From: Myxococcales bacterium
GTDB lineage: Bacteria; Myxococcota_A; Polyangia; Haliangiales; Haliangiaceae
Direction of reading: 5' to 3'
Assembly (NCBI GenBank): GCA_016706545.1
Contig: JADJJK010000064.1
Location: 1-33,001, forward strand
Length of the DNA stretch: 33,001 bases
In this document: in pieces, positions 16,078 to 25,138 of the stretch
How the letters are laid out: the number at the start of each line of letters is the position of its first letter
Numbering within the stretch: position 1 is the first letter of the stretch
Translations under genes and position numbers: made by a program
Notes under the pieces: generated by a model
Databases searched by the model: none
What the model was told of the DNA's origin: nothing
The model's input: only the letters and a program-made list of their open reading frames with translations

Positions 16078-17558
16078 ATGAGCCCGGCCGGCGAGCTGGA
16101 TACGAGCTGCGCGCTGGTGGCCAGGTAGTCGCGGAGGTCGGCGTCCGGCTCGTACTGCAGGACGTGGACGTAGAAGCGAGCGCCGCGGGCCGCCAGCTCC
16201 GCCAGGCGCGCGGGCCCCTTGGGTCCCTTGAGATCGTTGGGCAGCACCCAGCCGCGGGTCCGCGACAGGTAGAAGATGCGCGGGTCCTCGTAGTTGTTCA
16301 CCGTCTGCCACTCGACGTTGTAGCTCTCGGCGCGGGCGCGCACGGCGATCAAGGTGCCCGGCGGGGCGAAGCGCACCAGGTCCTCGCCCAGCGCGGTCTC
16401 AGGCTGCGGCGGCAGGCGGCGCACGAACTTCACGGCGCGGAGACCGCCAAAGAGCGCGGCGGCGCAGGCCACCGCGATCGCCGCGGCGCCCAGGGCGCGG
16501 GATCCTGCCTTGGCCTCGGCGATGGCGCGAGCCACCAGGTGCGCGCCGAGCACCGCGTGCGGCAGATGATAGTGGGTGCCAAACGGGCCAGAGGTGTAGC
16601 GGAAGGCCAGCACGCACAGCGCCGCGGCGGCCACGCCCAGCGCGACGGACTCGGCGTCGAGCCGGCGCCGCACCACCAGGAAGATCGCGGCGATGAGGCC
16701 AGGCCAGGTCACGCCCCAGGCCACCGCGTAGCGCCCCAGGTCGAACCAGGACCGGGGCTCGAGCAGGCGGGACAGCGCGGGCAGCTTGCTGTCGCCGCCG
16801 CTGAGCACGCCGAAGGTGTTGCCATGGGTGAGATAGAGCTGGCGCGCGTGCCACAGGTACGCGGCGACCGCGGCGAGCACCACCAGCCAGCCCAGCCACA
16901 GGCGGAGCTGGCGCAGGGCGTGCCGGTGCGCGAGCAGCACCAGGAGCCCTTGCGCCAGGCCAAGCTCGAGCGTGGTGGGCTTGACCAGCCCGGCGATCGC
17001 GGTGGCCCCCACCCACAGCGCCAGATCGCGCCATCGGCCGTGCGCCAGGAAGCGCAGGAAGGCGAGCCAGGCGACGGTGAACGCGAGGAAGGCCAGGGTG
17101 TCGGGCTGGATGGAGGGCGCGATGACGATGGCGCCCTGGCCAAGGAGCACGGCGACCAGCGCGACCAGGGCCGGCGCGCCGCCGAAGCGCAGCGCCAGGG
17201 CGCGGAAGAGCAACGCGGCGGCAGCCAGCACGCACGTGAGCGACAGGAGCTGGCCGGGCCACACGCTGTCGCCCAGGAGCGCCAGCGCCGGAGCTAGCAG
17301 CGCCGGGTAGATCGGCATCTCGGCCTCGACGTAGCCCGCGCCGTCGCCGCGCCAGTCGATGCGCGGCGACCACGGCGAGAACTCCTCGAAGGCCTGGCTC
17401 CTGGCCATGGCCTGGGTGTCGGCCTGGCGCCAGCCCTGCCAGTCGTCGGTGATGGTGGAGGTGCGGCGAAGGGCCAGCGTGCCCACGGCGAACGCCACGA
17501 GCACGGCCAGCGCGGCCGGGCCCCACGGCCGCGCCCACGCGGACGGCTGCTCGCTCAA
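16056..17558 (-). CDS. GT-C (GT39/ArnT-like) membrane glycosyltransferase coupled to the NRPS-PKS gene
   Basis: A protein of 500 residues with about ten hydrophobic helices. After the first helix (about 10-27) comes the external loop TDDWQGWRQADTQAMARS, where GT39-like enzymes keep their catalytic acidic residue, then YVEAEMPIYPALLAP. Helical bundles run to about 375, then a soluble C-terminal domain (VEWQTVNNYEDPRIFYL and others). It begins at TTG 17558, whose bases overlap the megasynthase TGA (TTGA); the next in-frame GTG would remove the first helix. No Shine-Dalgarno is visible, so translation probably depends on coupling. A longer open frame to 17858 is only the antisense-like shadow of the NRPS end. 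It likely transfers a lipid-linked sugar at the periplasmic face, perhaps to the pathway product (inference). Confidence 0.75.
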   Translation of the reverse strand: MSEQPSAWARPWGPAALAVLVAFAVGTLALRRTSTITDDWQGWRQADTQAMARSQAFEEFSPWSPRIDWRGDGAGYVEAEMPIYPALLAPALALLGDSVWPGQLLSLTCVLAAAALLFRALALRFGGAPALVALVAVLLGQGAIVIAPSIQPDTLAFLAFTVAWLAFLRFLAHGRWRDLALWVGATAIAGLVKPTTLELGLAQGLLVLLAHRHALRQLRLWLGWLVVLAAVAAYLWHARQLYLTHGNTFGVLSGGDSKLPALSRLLEPRSWFDLGRYAVAWGVTWPGLIAAIFLVVRRRLDAESVALGVAAAALCVLAFRYTSGPFGTHYHLPHAVLGAHLVARAIAEAKAGSRALGAAAIAVACAAALFGGLRAVKFVRRLPPQPETALGEDLVRFAPPGTLIAVRARAESYNVEWQTVNNYEDPRIFYLSRTRGWVLPNDLKGPKGPARLAELAARGARFYVHVLQYEPDADLRDYLATSAQLVSSSPAGLIYALRVK

Positions 17559-20500
17559 GATTTGGGCCCGTTGGTCAGCGCCGACAGCCAGCGCCGCAGG
17601 CGCGACGCGGGCGCGGGCGGCTCCGCGGCCTTGGCCCCTCGCGGCCCCGGCGGCCCCGGCGGCGGCGGCGGGGTCACGCTGTCGTACTCGCGCGCGATCT
17701 GCTCCAGCGACTGGAAGATGAAGGCGCGCGGCGAGATGCGCTTGCCGGTCCGCGCCTCCAGCTTGGCGATGGCCTGCATGATCAGCAGGGAGTGGCCGCC
17801 GAGATCGAGGAAGTTGTCGCGCGCGGCGATGCGCTCGACCCCGAGCAGCTCGCGCCACACCGCCGCCACGAGCTGCTCGCTCGCGGTCTGCGGGGCGTGG
17901 AACGAGGTCGCGCCGGCCGGCTGCACCTCGGTGGGCTCGGGCAGGGCGCGGCGATCGAGCTTGCCGTTGGGGGTGAGCGGGAGCTGCGGCAACGCCACGA
18001 ACACCGCCGGCACCATGTAGTCCGGCAGGGCCTCCTTGAGGTGCTCTCGCAGCTCGGCGGAGGTGGGGGCGGCGCCTTCGCGCCCGACGACGTACGCCAC
18101 CAGCCGCTGCTCGCCGCCGGGGCCGGGCCGCGCGAGCACCGCGGCCTGCGCGACGCGGCCGTGGCGGGCCAGCGCGACCTCGATCTCGCCAAGCTCGATG
18201 CGATAGCCGCGGACCTTGACCTGGAAGTCGGTGCGGCCCAGGTGCTGGAGCTGGCCGTCGGCGCGCCAGCGACCGACGTCGCCGGTGCGGTACAGCCGCG
18301 CGCCGGGGCGCTGCGAGAACGGATCGTGGACGAAGCGCTCGGCGGTCAGCTCGGGGCGCGCGTGATAGCCCAGGGCCACGCCCTGGCCGCCGATCAGGAT
18401 CTCGCCGGGCACGCCGATGGGCGTGGGGGCCATCGTGTCATCGACGATCCAGATCTCGGTGTTGGCGATGGGGCGACCGATGGTGATCGTGCCTTGGCCG
18501 GCCTGGACCCGCCCGCAGGTGGACCACACCGTGGTCTCGGTGGGGCCGTACATGTTCCACAGCTCGCCCACCCGGTCAAGCAGCGCCTCCGCCAGCTCCT
18601 GAGGCAGCGCCTCGCCGCCGCACAGCGCCTTGAATGAGGCGCCGCCGCGCCAGCCGGCCTCCAGCAACATGCGCCAGGTGGCCGGCGTGGCCTGCATGGC
18701 GGTGGCGCGCTGGCTCTCGAGCAGGCCGCGCAGCGCGGTGCCGTCGGTGGCCTGCTCTCGATCTGCGAGGATGAGCTCCGCGCCGCACAGCGGCGGCAAG
18801 AGCAGCTCGAGCACCGCGATGTCAAACGACAGCGTGGTCACCGCGAGCAGCCGGTCGCTGGCGCCAAGGCCCGGCTCCCGGCGCATGCTGGCCAGGAAGT
18901 TCGCCACCGCGAGCTGCGGCACCAGCACGCCCTTGGGCTTGCCGGTGGAGCCGGAGGTGTAGATGAGGTACGCGGCGTCCGTGGGCTGGGCGCTGGGCAA
19001 GGGCAAGGCGTCGGTGGCCGCGGGCGCGGACGCCAGGAACTGGTCGACGCGCAGCACGCGCTCGGCCGGCACCCCGAGCTCGGGGTACGCGCCGTCGGTG
19101 AGCACCACCTTGGCGCCAGCGTCCGCGAGCATGAAGGACAGCCGCTCGGCCGGGAAGGCCGGATCGAGCGGCAGGTAGGTGACGCCCGCGGCGATGGCGC
19201 CGTGCAGCGCCGCCAGCATGGTGGGCGTGCGCCCAAAGAGCAGCGCGACGATGTCGCCGCGTCCGGCGCCGCGCGCGGCGAGCGCCTGCGCCACCCGGTC
19301 GCGCGCCGCGGCCAGCTCGGCGTAGGTCATGGACTCGCCGTGGAAGCGCACCGCCACCTTGGCGTCGAAGCTCCCAAGCGGCGCGAGCAGGGCCTGCGCG
19401 GTGGCGGGCTCGGCAAGCTGCGTGGCGGTGTGGTTCCACTGCGCGAGCGTGGCGCGCTCGTCCTCGGTGATCGCGAGCAAGCTCTGCACCGAGCGCGTCG
19501 GGTCCTCGGCGATGGCGGTCACCAGCGCCAGGTATCGCCGCGCCAGCCGCGCCGCGGTGGCCGGCTCGAGGATGTCGGTGTTGAAGTTGAGGCCGCCGAC
19601 CACCCCGTCGACGTTGTCGAGGAACCACAGCGCCACGTCCTGCGCCGCCGAGGGCTGGAACACGGGGATGTTGTTGTGAAGCAGGTTGCCCCAGCGCGGC
19701 GGGCGCTGGCGCGCGTCCTGGTACGAGAAGAACGCCTGGTAGATCGGGAACCGGCTCTCGTCGCGGCGCACCTCGAGCACGCGCACCAGGTGTTCAAACG
19801 GCACGTCCTGCGCGCCGAACGCCTCCACCGTCTCGCTGCGCACCCGGCGCAAGAGCTCGAGGAAGCTCTGCTCGGGAGCCACCGGCAGGCGCAGCGGCAA
19901 GGCGTTGACGAAGAAGCCCATCACCTTCTCGAGCTCGGGCAGGTTGCGGCCGCGCACCGGCGTGCCGACGATGACCTCGCGCTGGCGGGTGAGCTGGTGC
20001 AGCAGCACGGTGAAGGCCCCCAGGAGGGTCATGAACAGCGTGGCGCCCTCGCGCAGGCCGACCGCGCGCAGGCCGTCCGTCACCGGCCTGGGCAGCGACA
20101 TCCACTCGGTGCCGCCGTTGCCGGACATGGTCGGCGGGCGCGGCAGGTCCGCGGGCAGGTCCAGCGCGTCCGGCGCGCCGGCCAGCTTGTGCCGCCAGAT
20201 GTCGAGCTGGCGGCCAAGCTCGGGCCCGGCGATCCAGTCGCGGTGCCAGGCCGAGAAGTCGGCGTAGGTGACCGGCGGCATCGGCCGCGTCGGCTCGGTG
20301 CCGAGGCGGTACGCCTCGTAGAGGTCCGACATCTCCTCGTAGAACAAGTCGAACGACCAGCCATCCCAGATGGCGTGGTGGGTCATGAAGAACAGCACGT
20401 GATCGTCGGGCCCCACGCGATAGAGCCGGGTGCGAAACAGCGGCGGCCGGGCCAGATCGAACGGGTAGGCGATCTCGCTCTCCAGGCGGCGCAGCAGCGC

Positions 20501-23500
20501 GGGCCGGGCGGCCTCGAAGCCCTGGTCGGAGAAGTCCTCGAACGGGATCTCGGTGTCGACGCGCTCCAGCACGAGCTGCGCCGGGGCATCGCCGACGGTG
20601 CCGATGATGGTGCGCAGGACGTCCTGGCGCCGCACCATCTCGGTGAAGGCGCGCTGCAGGGCGGCGACGTCGAGCGGGCCGCGCAGGCGGTGGGCCGACG
20701 GCACGTTGAAGACGGTGCGACCAAGCTGGAGCTGGTCGAGGTACCACACGCGCTGCTGCATCAGCGACAGGGGCGCGGGCGTGGTGGCGGCGCGGCGCGG
20801 CACGCTTGGCATCGCGATGGCCTCGCTGCGGTGCTGGCCGTCCAGCCAGGCCGCGAGCTTGGCCACCGTGGCGTGCTCGAAGGCGGCGCGCATGGGCACC
20901 GCGCGCCCAAGCTCGCGCGACAGCCGAGCGCCCATCTGCGCCGCCAGGAGCGAGTGGCCGCCGAGCGCGAAGAAGTCGTCATGGATGGACAGGCGCGGCA
21001 GCGCCAGCGCCTCCTGGTAGGCGCGCGCCACCAGCTCCTCGGTGGGGGTGCGCGGCGCGACCGCCGGGCCCTCCCCGGCGATGGCTGGGCCCGACGGCGC
21101 CGGCAGCGCCTTGCGATCGACCTTGCCGCTGCCGGTCAGCGGCAGCGCCGACAAGGTGACGAAGCGCTGCGGCACCATGTAGTCGGGCAGCGAGCGGCCG
21201 AGGTGCTCGCGCAACGACTCGTCGCCGGGCAGGTCGCCCGCCTTGGGCACCAGGTAGGCGACCAGCCGGACGTCGCCCGGCCGCTCCTCTCGCGTCACCA
21301 CCACCGCCTGGGCGATGGCCGGATGGCGCGCGAGCGCGACCTCGATCTCTCCGAGCTCGATGCGATAGCCGCGGACCTTGACCTGGAAGTCGGTGCGGCC
21401 CAGGCACTCCAAGGCGCCGCCGCCGTCGTCGAGCGCGCGCCAGCGCCCGAGATCTCCGGTGCGGTAGAGCCGGGCGTCGGGCGAGATGCGGAACGGGTCC
21501 CGGATGAACCGCTCGGCGGTCAGCTCGGCCCGGTCGAGGTAGCCGACGGTCACGCCTTCGCCGCCGATGAACAGCTCCCCGACCACGCCGACCGGGACGG
21601 GCTGCAGATCCGGATCGAGCACGTGGACCGTGGTGTTGGCGATCGGCGCGCCGATCGCGATCGGTCGATCGGTGTGCTTCACGAGCTGCGCGGTGGACCA
21701 CACCGTGGTCTCGGTGGGGCCGTAGAGGTTCCACAGCGCCCCGACCCGGGGGTGCAGCGCGGCCGCCAGCTCTCGGTCGAGCGCCTCGCCGCCGCACAGC
21801 GCGGTGAAGGACGCGCCGCCCTCCCAGCCCGCGGCCAAGAGCAGGCGCCAGGTCGCGGGAGTCGCCTGCATCACCGTGGCCCTCGAGTCCTCGAGCAGCG
21901 CGCGCAGCGCGACGCCGTCGATGGCTTGCTCACGCGACGCCAGCGCGATCTCCGCGCCCACCACCAGCGGCAAGAGCAGCTCGAGCACCGCGATGTCGAA
22001 GGCCAGCGTGGTCACCGCGGCGATGCGATCCGTCGGCGCGAGCCCCGGCGAGCGCGCCATGCTGGTCAGGAAGTTCACCACGCTGCGGTGGGGCACGCAC
22101 ACCCCCTTGGGCGTGCCGGTGGAGCCGGAGGTGTAGATGACGTACGCGATCTCCGCGGACGTGTCGTGGGAGGCGATCGGCTCGGCGTTGCCGTCGAGCG
22201 CCTGCAACTCGTCGAGGAACAGCTTGCGCTGCGTGGCCACGCCCACCCGCGCGGCCACGTCCCGGGTGGTCACCACCAGGTCGATGCCGCCGTCGCGGAG
22301 CATGAAGGCGAGCCGCTCGGCGGGGAAGTGCGGGTCGAGCGGCACGTACGCTGCCCCCGCGGCGAGGACGCCAAACAGCGCCGGCAACAGGTGCCGATCG
22401 CGGTCGGTCATGAGGCCGATCCGGTCGCCGGGCTTGACGCCGAGCTTGCCGAGCGCGCTGGCGACCGCGACCGCGCTGCGCGCCAGCTCGTGATAGGTCT
22501 GCACCTCTTCGCCGATGCGGACCGCCACGCGATCAGGGGTGCGCCGCGCGGCGGCGAAGAACAGCTCCTCGATCCGGGTGGCGCGAGGGTACGGCGTGTC
22601 GGTGTTGTTCCAGGACGCGAGTAGCCGCAGGTCCTCCTCGGTCAGGACCGGCAGCTTGCCGACCGGTTGCTTGGCGTCGGTGACCGCGCCGCGCAACAGC
22701 CGCTCGTACGCGGCGAGCCAGCGCTGGATGGTGGCGACGTCGAACAGGTCGGCGTTGTACTGGCACTCGAGCCGCATCCCGGCGGGGCCGGCGTCGACGG
22801 CGTTGACGAACAGCTCGAAGGTCTCGTGCGTGCGCGGGTTGCTGACCAGCTCCATCGCCAGCCCGGGCAGCGCGTGCGCCTCGCCGCTGAGCGCCTGGTC
22901 GATGTTGAACATGACGCTGATGAGCGGCAGGCGGCTCGGATCGCGGGCGATGGGCAGGCCCTGCAGCACGCGGCCAAAGGTGACGTCTTGATGATCGAAG
23001 GCGTCGAGCATGACCTTGCGGGTCGCGCTCACCAGGTCGGCGAAGCGCTGCTCGCGGTGGACCGCGGCGCGCAGCGGCAGCATGTTGACGCAGTGGCCGA
23101 CCAGCCCCTCGAGCCCCTCGGCGTTCTGGCCGGCGGCCGGGATGCCGACCACCAGATCGTCCTGGCCGCTGAGGCGAAAGAGCAGGGCGTCGAAGCCGGC
23201 GAGCAGGGTGGCAAACAGGCTGGCGCCGAGGCTGGCGCCGAGCTTCTTGACGCTGGTCACCAGCTCCGCGGGCAGCACGCGGTCTTCGCGCCCGGCCCGC
23301 GTGGTGCGCATCGGCGGCCGCGGCCGGTCGGTGGGCAGATCGAGCGTGGGCACCGAGCTGGCGAACTGCTCCACCCACCAGCGCTCGTTGGCCACGACCT
23401 CCGGCGCGTCAGCGCGCGCCGCGAGGTCCTGCGCGTACGCCAAAAACGACGGCGCCTCCGGAAGCTGCGCCGAGCGGCTGCCGGTGCCAAGGCCGTACAG

Positions 23501-25138
23501 GGCGGCCAGGTCCTTGACGATGACCCAGTACGACCAGCCGTCGAGGACGATGTGATGGCCGGTGAACACCAGCACGTGGTGATCCGCGGTCAGGCAGACC
23601 AGCTCCGCCCGCACCAGCGGGCCGTGCTCCAGATCGAACGGCTCGTTGACATGGCGGGCGGTGAGCTCGGTGAGCGCGCGTCCGCGCTCGTGGACGGCCA
23701 GCGCCGAGAGATCGCGCAGCGGGACGTCCAGGTCCACGCTGGTGGCCGGCGCGGCCCGCGCGGTCAGGCCGTCGGCGGAGAAGGTGGCGCGCAGGGCGTC
23801 GTGACGGCGCGGCAGCTCCCGCACCGCGTGGCGCAGCGCGGCCACATCCAGCTCGCCGCGCAGGTGCAGCGAGATGGACTCGTTGTAGGCAAGCGAAGCC
23901 TCGGGGCTGAGCCGGTCGGCCAGCCACACCTCGCGCTGCGGCTCGGTGGACGGCGCGGCGCGCTCGGCGCCCGGCGCGTCGGGGCTCGCGGCGGCAAGGG
24001 CTGGCGCGTCGGCCTGCGAGGCCACCGACAGCCGGGCCTTGCTGACCGGGAAAAAGCCGCTGGCCTGCATCTCGAGCGCGGCTTCCTTGTACGCGCTGAC
24101 GATCTTGGCGATGTCGTCGTCGGTGTGTGAGGTGGTGAGGAAGCACGGGAAGTTGTCGACGATGTGGATGCCGCGGTCGCGGATCATCGGATAGATGAGG
24201 TCGTTGTACGGCAGGTCGTCGGTGAACACGTTGCGCCACCACGACGAGAACGTGTTGAGGCGGAACGGCGCGCCGATCTCGCCCATGATGCGGTTCACCT
24301 CGCCGACCATGGCGCCGGTCTTGGCGTTGAGCTGCTCCTGCAGCGCGGCGCCCGCGTCTCGCAGGTGGGCGAGCGTGGCCTTGGTGGTGGCCAGCGCCAG
24401 CGGGTGGCGGACGAAGGTGCCGGCGAAGTAGGTCACCCCCACGGTGGGGATGGAGGCGTCGCCGTACTGCCAGAACCCGCCGTCGAGCGCATCCATGAAG
24501 GCGCGCTTGCCGGCGATGACGCCGATGGAGAAGCCGCCGCCCACCACCTTGCCGTAGGACGCCAGATCGGCCTGGATGCCAAACATGCCCTGGATGCCGC
24601 GCGGGTGGGCGCGGAAGCCGGTGACCACCTCGTCGAACACCAGCACGGTGCCGGACTCCTCGGTGAGCGCGCGCAGCTCGCGCAAGAACTCCACCGGGCG
24701 GAAGTCCGGGCGCCGGCTCTGCACCGGCTCCACCACGATGGCGGCCAGCTCGTGGGCGCGCTCCTTCAAGATCTGCAGCGACTCCGGCGTGCCGTAGTCG
24801 AGCACCAGCACGTTCTGCGACGCCGAGGGCATGATGCCCGGGGCGGCGGGGATGCTCTTGAGCTTGCGGGTGCCGCGGACGATGACCTCATCGAAGATGC
24901 CGTGATACGCGCCGGTGAAGATGGCGATGAGGCTGCGGCCGGTGACGGTGCGGGCGATGCGCATGCAGCCCATCACCGCCTCGGAGCCGGTGTTGCAGAA
25001 CGCGGCGCGGTCGGCGCCGGTGACGTCGCAGAACAGCTCCGCGCACTCCCCGGCCAGGGACGTGCTGCGGGCCGATCTCGTAGCCGAGGTCGACCTGGCG
25101 GTGGATGGCCTCGCGCAGGAAGTCCGGCTGCCAGCCAA
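17555..25138 (-). CDS. NRPS-PKS megasynthase, downstream part: AMT (C-part)-C-A-T-C-A-T, no thioesterase
   Basis: This frame runs from a spurious TTG at 25138; real homology starts at about residue 27 (near 25060). AMT continues with LAGECAELFCDVTG, FCNTGSEAVM, LVFDEVVTGFR and the PLP lysine in ASYGKVVGGG (K197), to about 365. C1 spans 393-820 (GHHIVLDG, about 527). A2 spans 850-1345 (YTSGSTGTPKGV, YGPTETT, YRTGD). T2 has LGGHSLL, about 1390. C2 spans 1453-1880 (THHAIWDG, about 1585). A3 spans 1905-2400 (YTSGSTGKPKGV). T3 has LGGHSLL, about 2449. A Pro-rich tail follows to the stop. Hand-read specificity residues are D-I-L-Q-L-G-L-V-W-K (A2) and D-I-L-Q-L-G-M-V-W-K (A3), resembling glycine codes. 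Both C domains keep HHxxxDG. There is no TE, reductase or terminal C. Together with the upstream part it forms one gene split by a single base. Confidence 0.9.
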   Translation of the reverse strand: MAGSRTSCARPSTARSTSATRSARSTSLAGECAELFCDVTGADRAAFCNTGSEAVMGCMRIARTVTGRSLIAIFTGAYHGIFDEVIVRGTRKLKSIPAAPGIMPSASQNVLVLDYGTPESLQILKERAHELAAIVVEPVQSRRPDFRPVEFLRELRALTEESGTVLVFDEVVTGFRAHPRGIQGMFGIQADLASYGKVVGGGFSIGVIAGKRAFMDALDGGFWQYGDASIPTVGVTYFAGTFVRHPLALATTKATLAHLRDAGAALQEQLNAKTGAMVGEVNRIMGEIGAPFRLNTFSSWWRNVFTDDLPYNDLIYPMIRDRGIHIVDNFPCFLTTSHTDDDIAKIVSAYKEAALEMQASGFFPVSKARLSVASQADAPALAAASPDAPGAERAAPSTEPQREVWLADRLSPEASLAYNESISLHLRGELDVAALRHAVRELPRRHDALRATFSADGLTARAAPATSVDLDVPLRDLSALAVHERGRALTELTARHVNEPFDLEHGPLVRAELVCLTADHHVLVFTGHHIVLDGWSYWVIVKDLAALYGLGTGSRSAQLPEAPSFLAYAQDLAARADAPEVVANERWWVEQFASSVPTLDLPTDRPRPPMRTTRAGREDRVLPAELVTSVKKLGASLGASLFATLLAGFDALLFRLSGQDDLVVGIPAAGQNAEGLEGLVGHCVNMLPLRAAVHREQRFADLVSATRKVMLDAFDHQDVTFGRVLQGLPIARDPSRLPLISVMFNIDQALSGEAHALPGLAMELVSNPRTHETFELFVNAVDAGPAGMRLECQYNADLFDVATIQRWLAAYERLLRGAVTDAKQPVGKLPVLTEEDLRLLASWNNTDTPYPRATRIEELFFAAARRTPDRVAVRIGEEVQTYHELARSAVAVASALGKLGVKPGDRIGLMTDRDRHLLPALFGVLAAGAAYVPLDPHFPAERLAFMLRDGGIDLVVTTRDVAARVGVATQRKLFLDELQALDGNAEPIASHDTSAEIAYVIYTSGSTGTPKGVCVPHRSVVNFLTSMARSPGLAPTDRIAAVTTLAFDIAVLELLLPLVVGAEIALASREQAIDGVALRALLEDSRATVMQATPATWRLLLAAGWEGGASFTALCGGEALDRELAAALHPRVGALWNLYGPTETTVWSTAQLVKHTDRPIAIGAPIANTTVHVLDPDLQPVPVGVVGELFIGGEGVTVGYLDRAELTAERFIRDPFRISPDARLYRTGDLGRWRALDDGGGALECLGRTDFQVKVRGYRIELGEIEVALARHPAIAQAVVVTREERPGDVRLVAYLVPKAGDLPGDESLREHLGRSLPDYMVPQRFVTLSALPLTGSGKVDRKALPAPSGPAIAGEGPAVAPRTPTEELVARAYQEALALPRLSIHDDFFALGGHSLLAAQMGARLSRELGRAVPMRAAFEHATVAKLAAWLDGQHRSEAIAMPSVPRRAATTPAPLSLMQQRVWYLDQLQLGRTVFNVPSAHRLRGPLDVAALQRAFTEMVRRQDVLRTIIGTVGDAPAQLVLERVDTEIPFEDFSDQGFEAARPALLRRLESEIAYPFDLARPPLFRTRLYRVGPDDHVLFFMTHHAIWDGWSFDLFYEEMSDLYEAYRLGTEPTRPMPPVTYADFSAWHRDWIAGPELGRQLDIWRHKLAGAPDALDLPADLPRPPTMSGNGGTEWMSLPRPVTDGLRAVGLREGATLFMTLLGAFTVLLHQLTRQREVIVGTPVRGRNLPELEKVMGFFVNALPLRLPVAPEQSFLELLRRVRSETVEAFGAQDVPFEHLVRVLEVRRDESRFPIYQAFFSYQDARQRPPRWGNLLHNNIPVFQPSAAQDVALWFLDNVDGVVGGLNFNTDILEPATAARLARRYLALVTAIAEDPTRSVQSLLAITEDERATLAQWNHTATQLAEPATAQALLAPLGSFDAKVAVRFHGESMTYAELAAARDRVAQALAARGAGRGDIVALLFGRTPTMLAALHGAIAAGVTYLPLDPAFPAERLSFMLADAGAKVVLTDGAYPELGVPAERVLRVDQFLASAPAATDALPLPSAQPTDAAYLIYTSGSTGKPKGVLVPQLAVANFLASMRREPGLGASDRLLAVTTLSFDIAVLELLLPPLCGAELILADREQATDGTALRGLLESQRATAMQATPATWRMLLEAGWRGGASFKALCGGEALPQELAEALLDRVGELWNMYGPTETTVWSTCGRVQAGQGTITIGRPIANTEIWIVDDTMAPTPIGVPGEILIGGQGVALGYHARPELTAERFVHDPFSQRPGARLYRTGDVGRWRADGQLQHLGRTDFQVKVRGYRIELGEIEVALARHGRVAQAAVLARPGPGGEQRLVAYVVGREGAAPTSAELREHLKEALPDYMVPAVFVALPQLPLTPNGKLDRRALPEPTEVQPAGATSFHAPQTASEQLVAAVWRELLGVERIAARDNFLDLGGHSLLIMQAIAKLEARTGKRISPRAFIFQSLEQIAREYDSVTPPPPPGPPGPRGAKAAEPPAPASRLRRWLSALTNGPKS
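18192..18242. repeat. 51-bp direct repeat, copy in A3
   Basis: Identical over 51 bp to 21354-21404. It encodes the conserved region around the A8 motif (GRTDFQVKVRGYRIELGE). It shows that A2 and A3 are closely related, by duplication or gene conversion; the A1 copy differs. Confidence 0.85.
21354..21404. repeat. 51-bp direct repeat, copy in A2
   Basis: Partner of 18192-18242, about 3.16 kb away in the same orientation. Recombination between the copies would delete one C-A-T module in frame. Confidence 0.85.

Noticed and set aside
17555..17680. C-terminal thioesterase or reductase on the megasynthase
   Set aside because: After T3 only about 40 Pro/Ala/Arg-rich residues remain before the stop; no GxSxG or Rossmann motif.
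17559..17858. N-terminal extension of the GT-C gene to 17858
   Set aside because: The extra 100 residues are Ala/Arg nonsense lying within the NRPS T3 region; the TTGA start at 17558 precedes the first membrane helix.
19202..22624. Long plus-strand open frame of 1140 codons opposite the NRPS
   Set aside because: Arg/His/Gly/Gln-rich composition with no motif, exactly antisense to clear C-A-T domains; an artefact of high GC.
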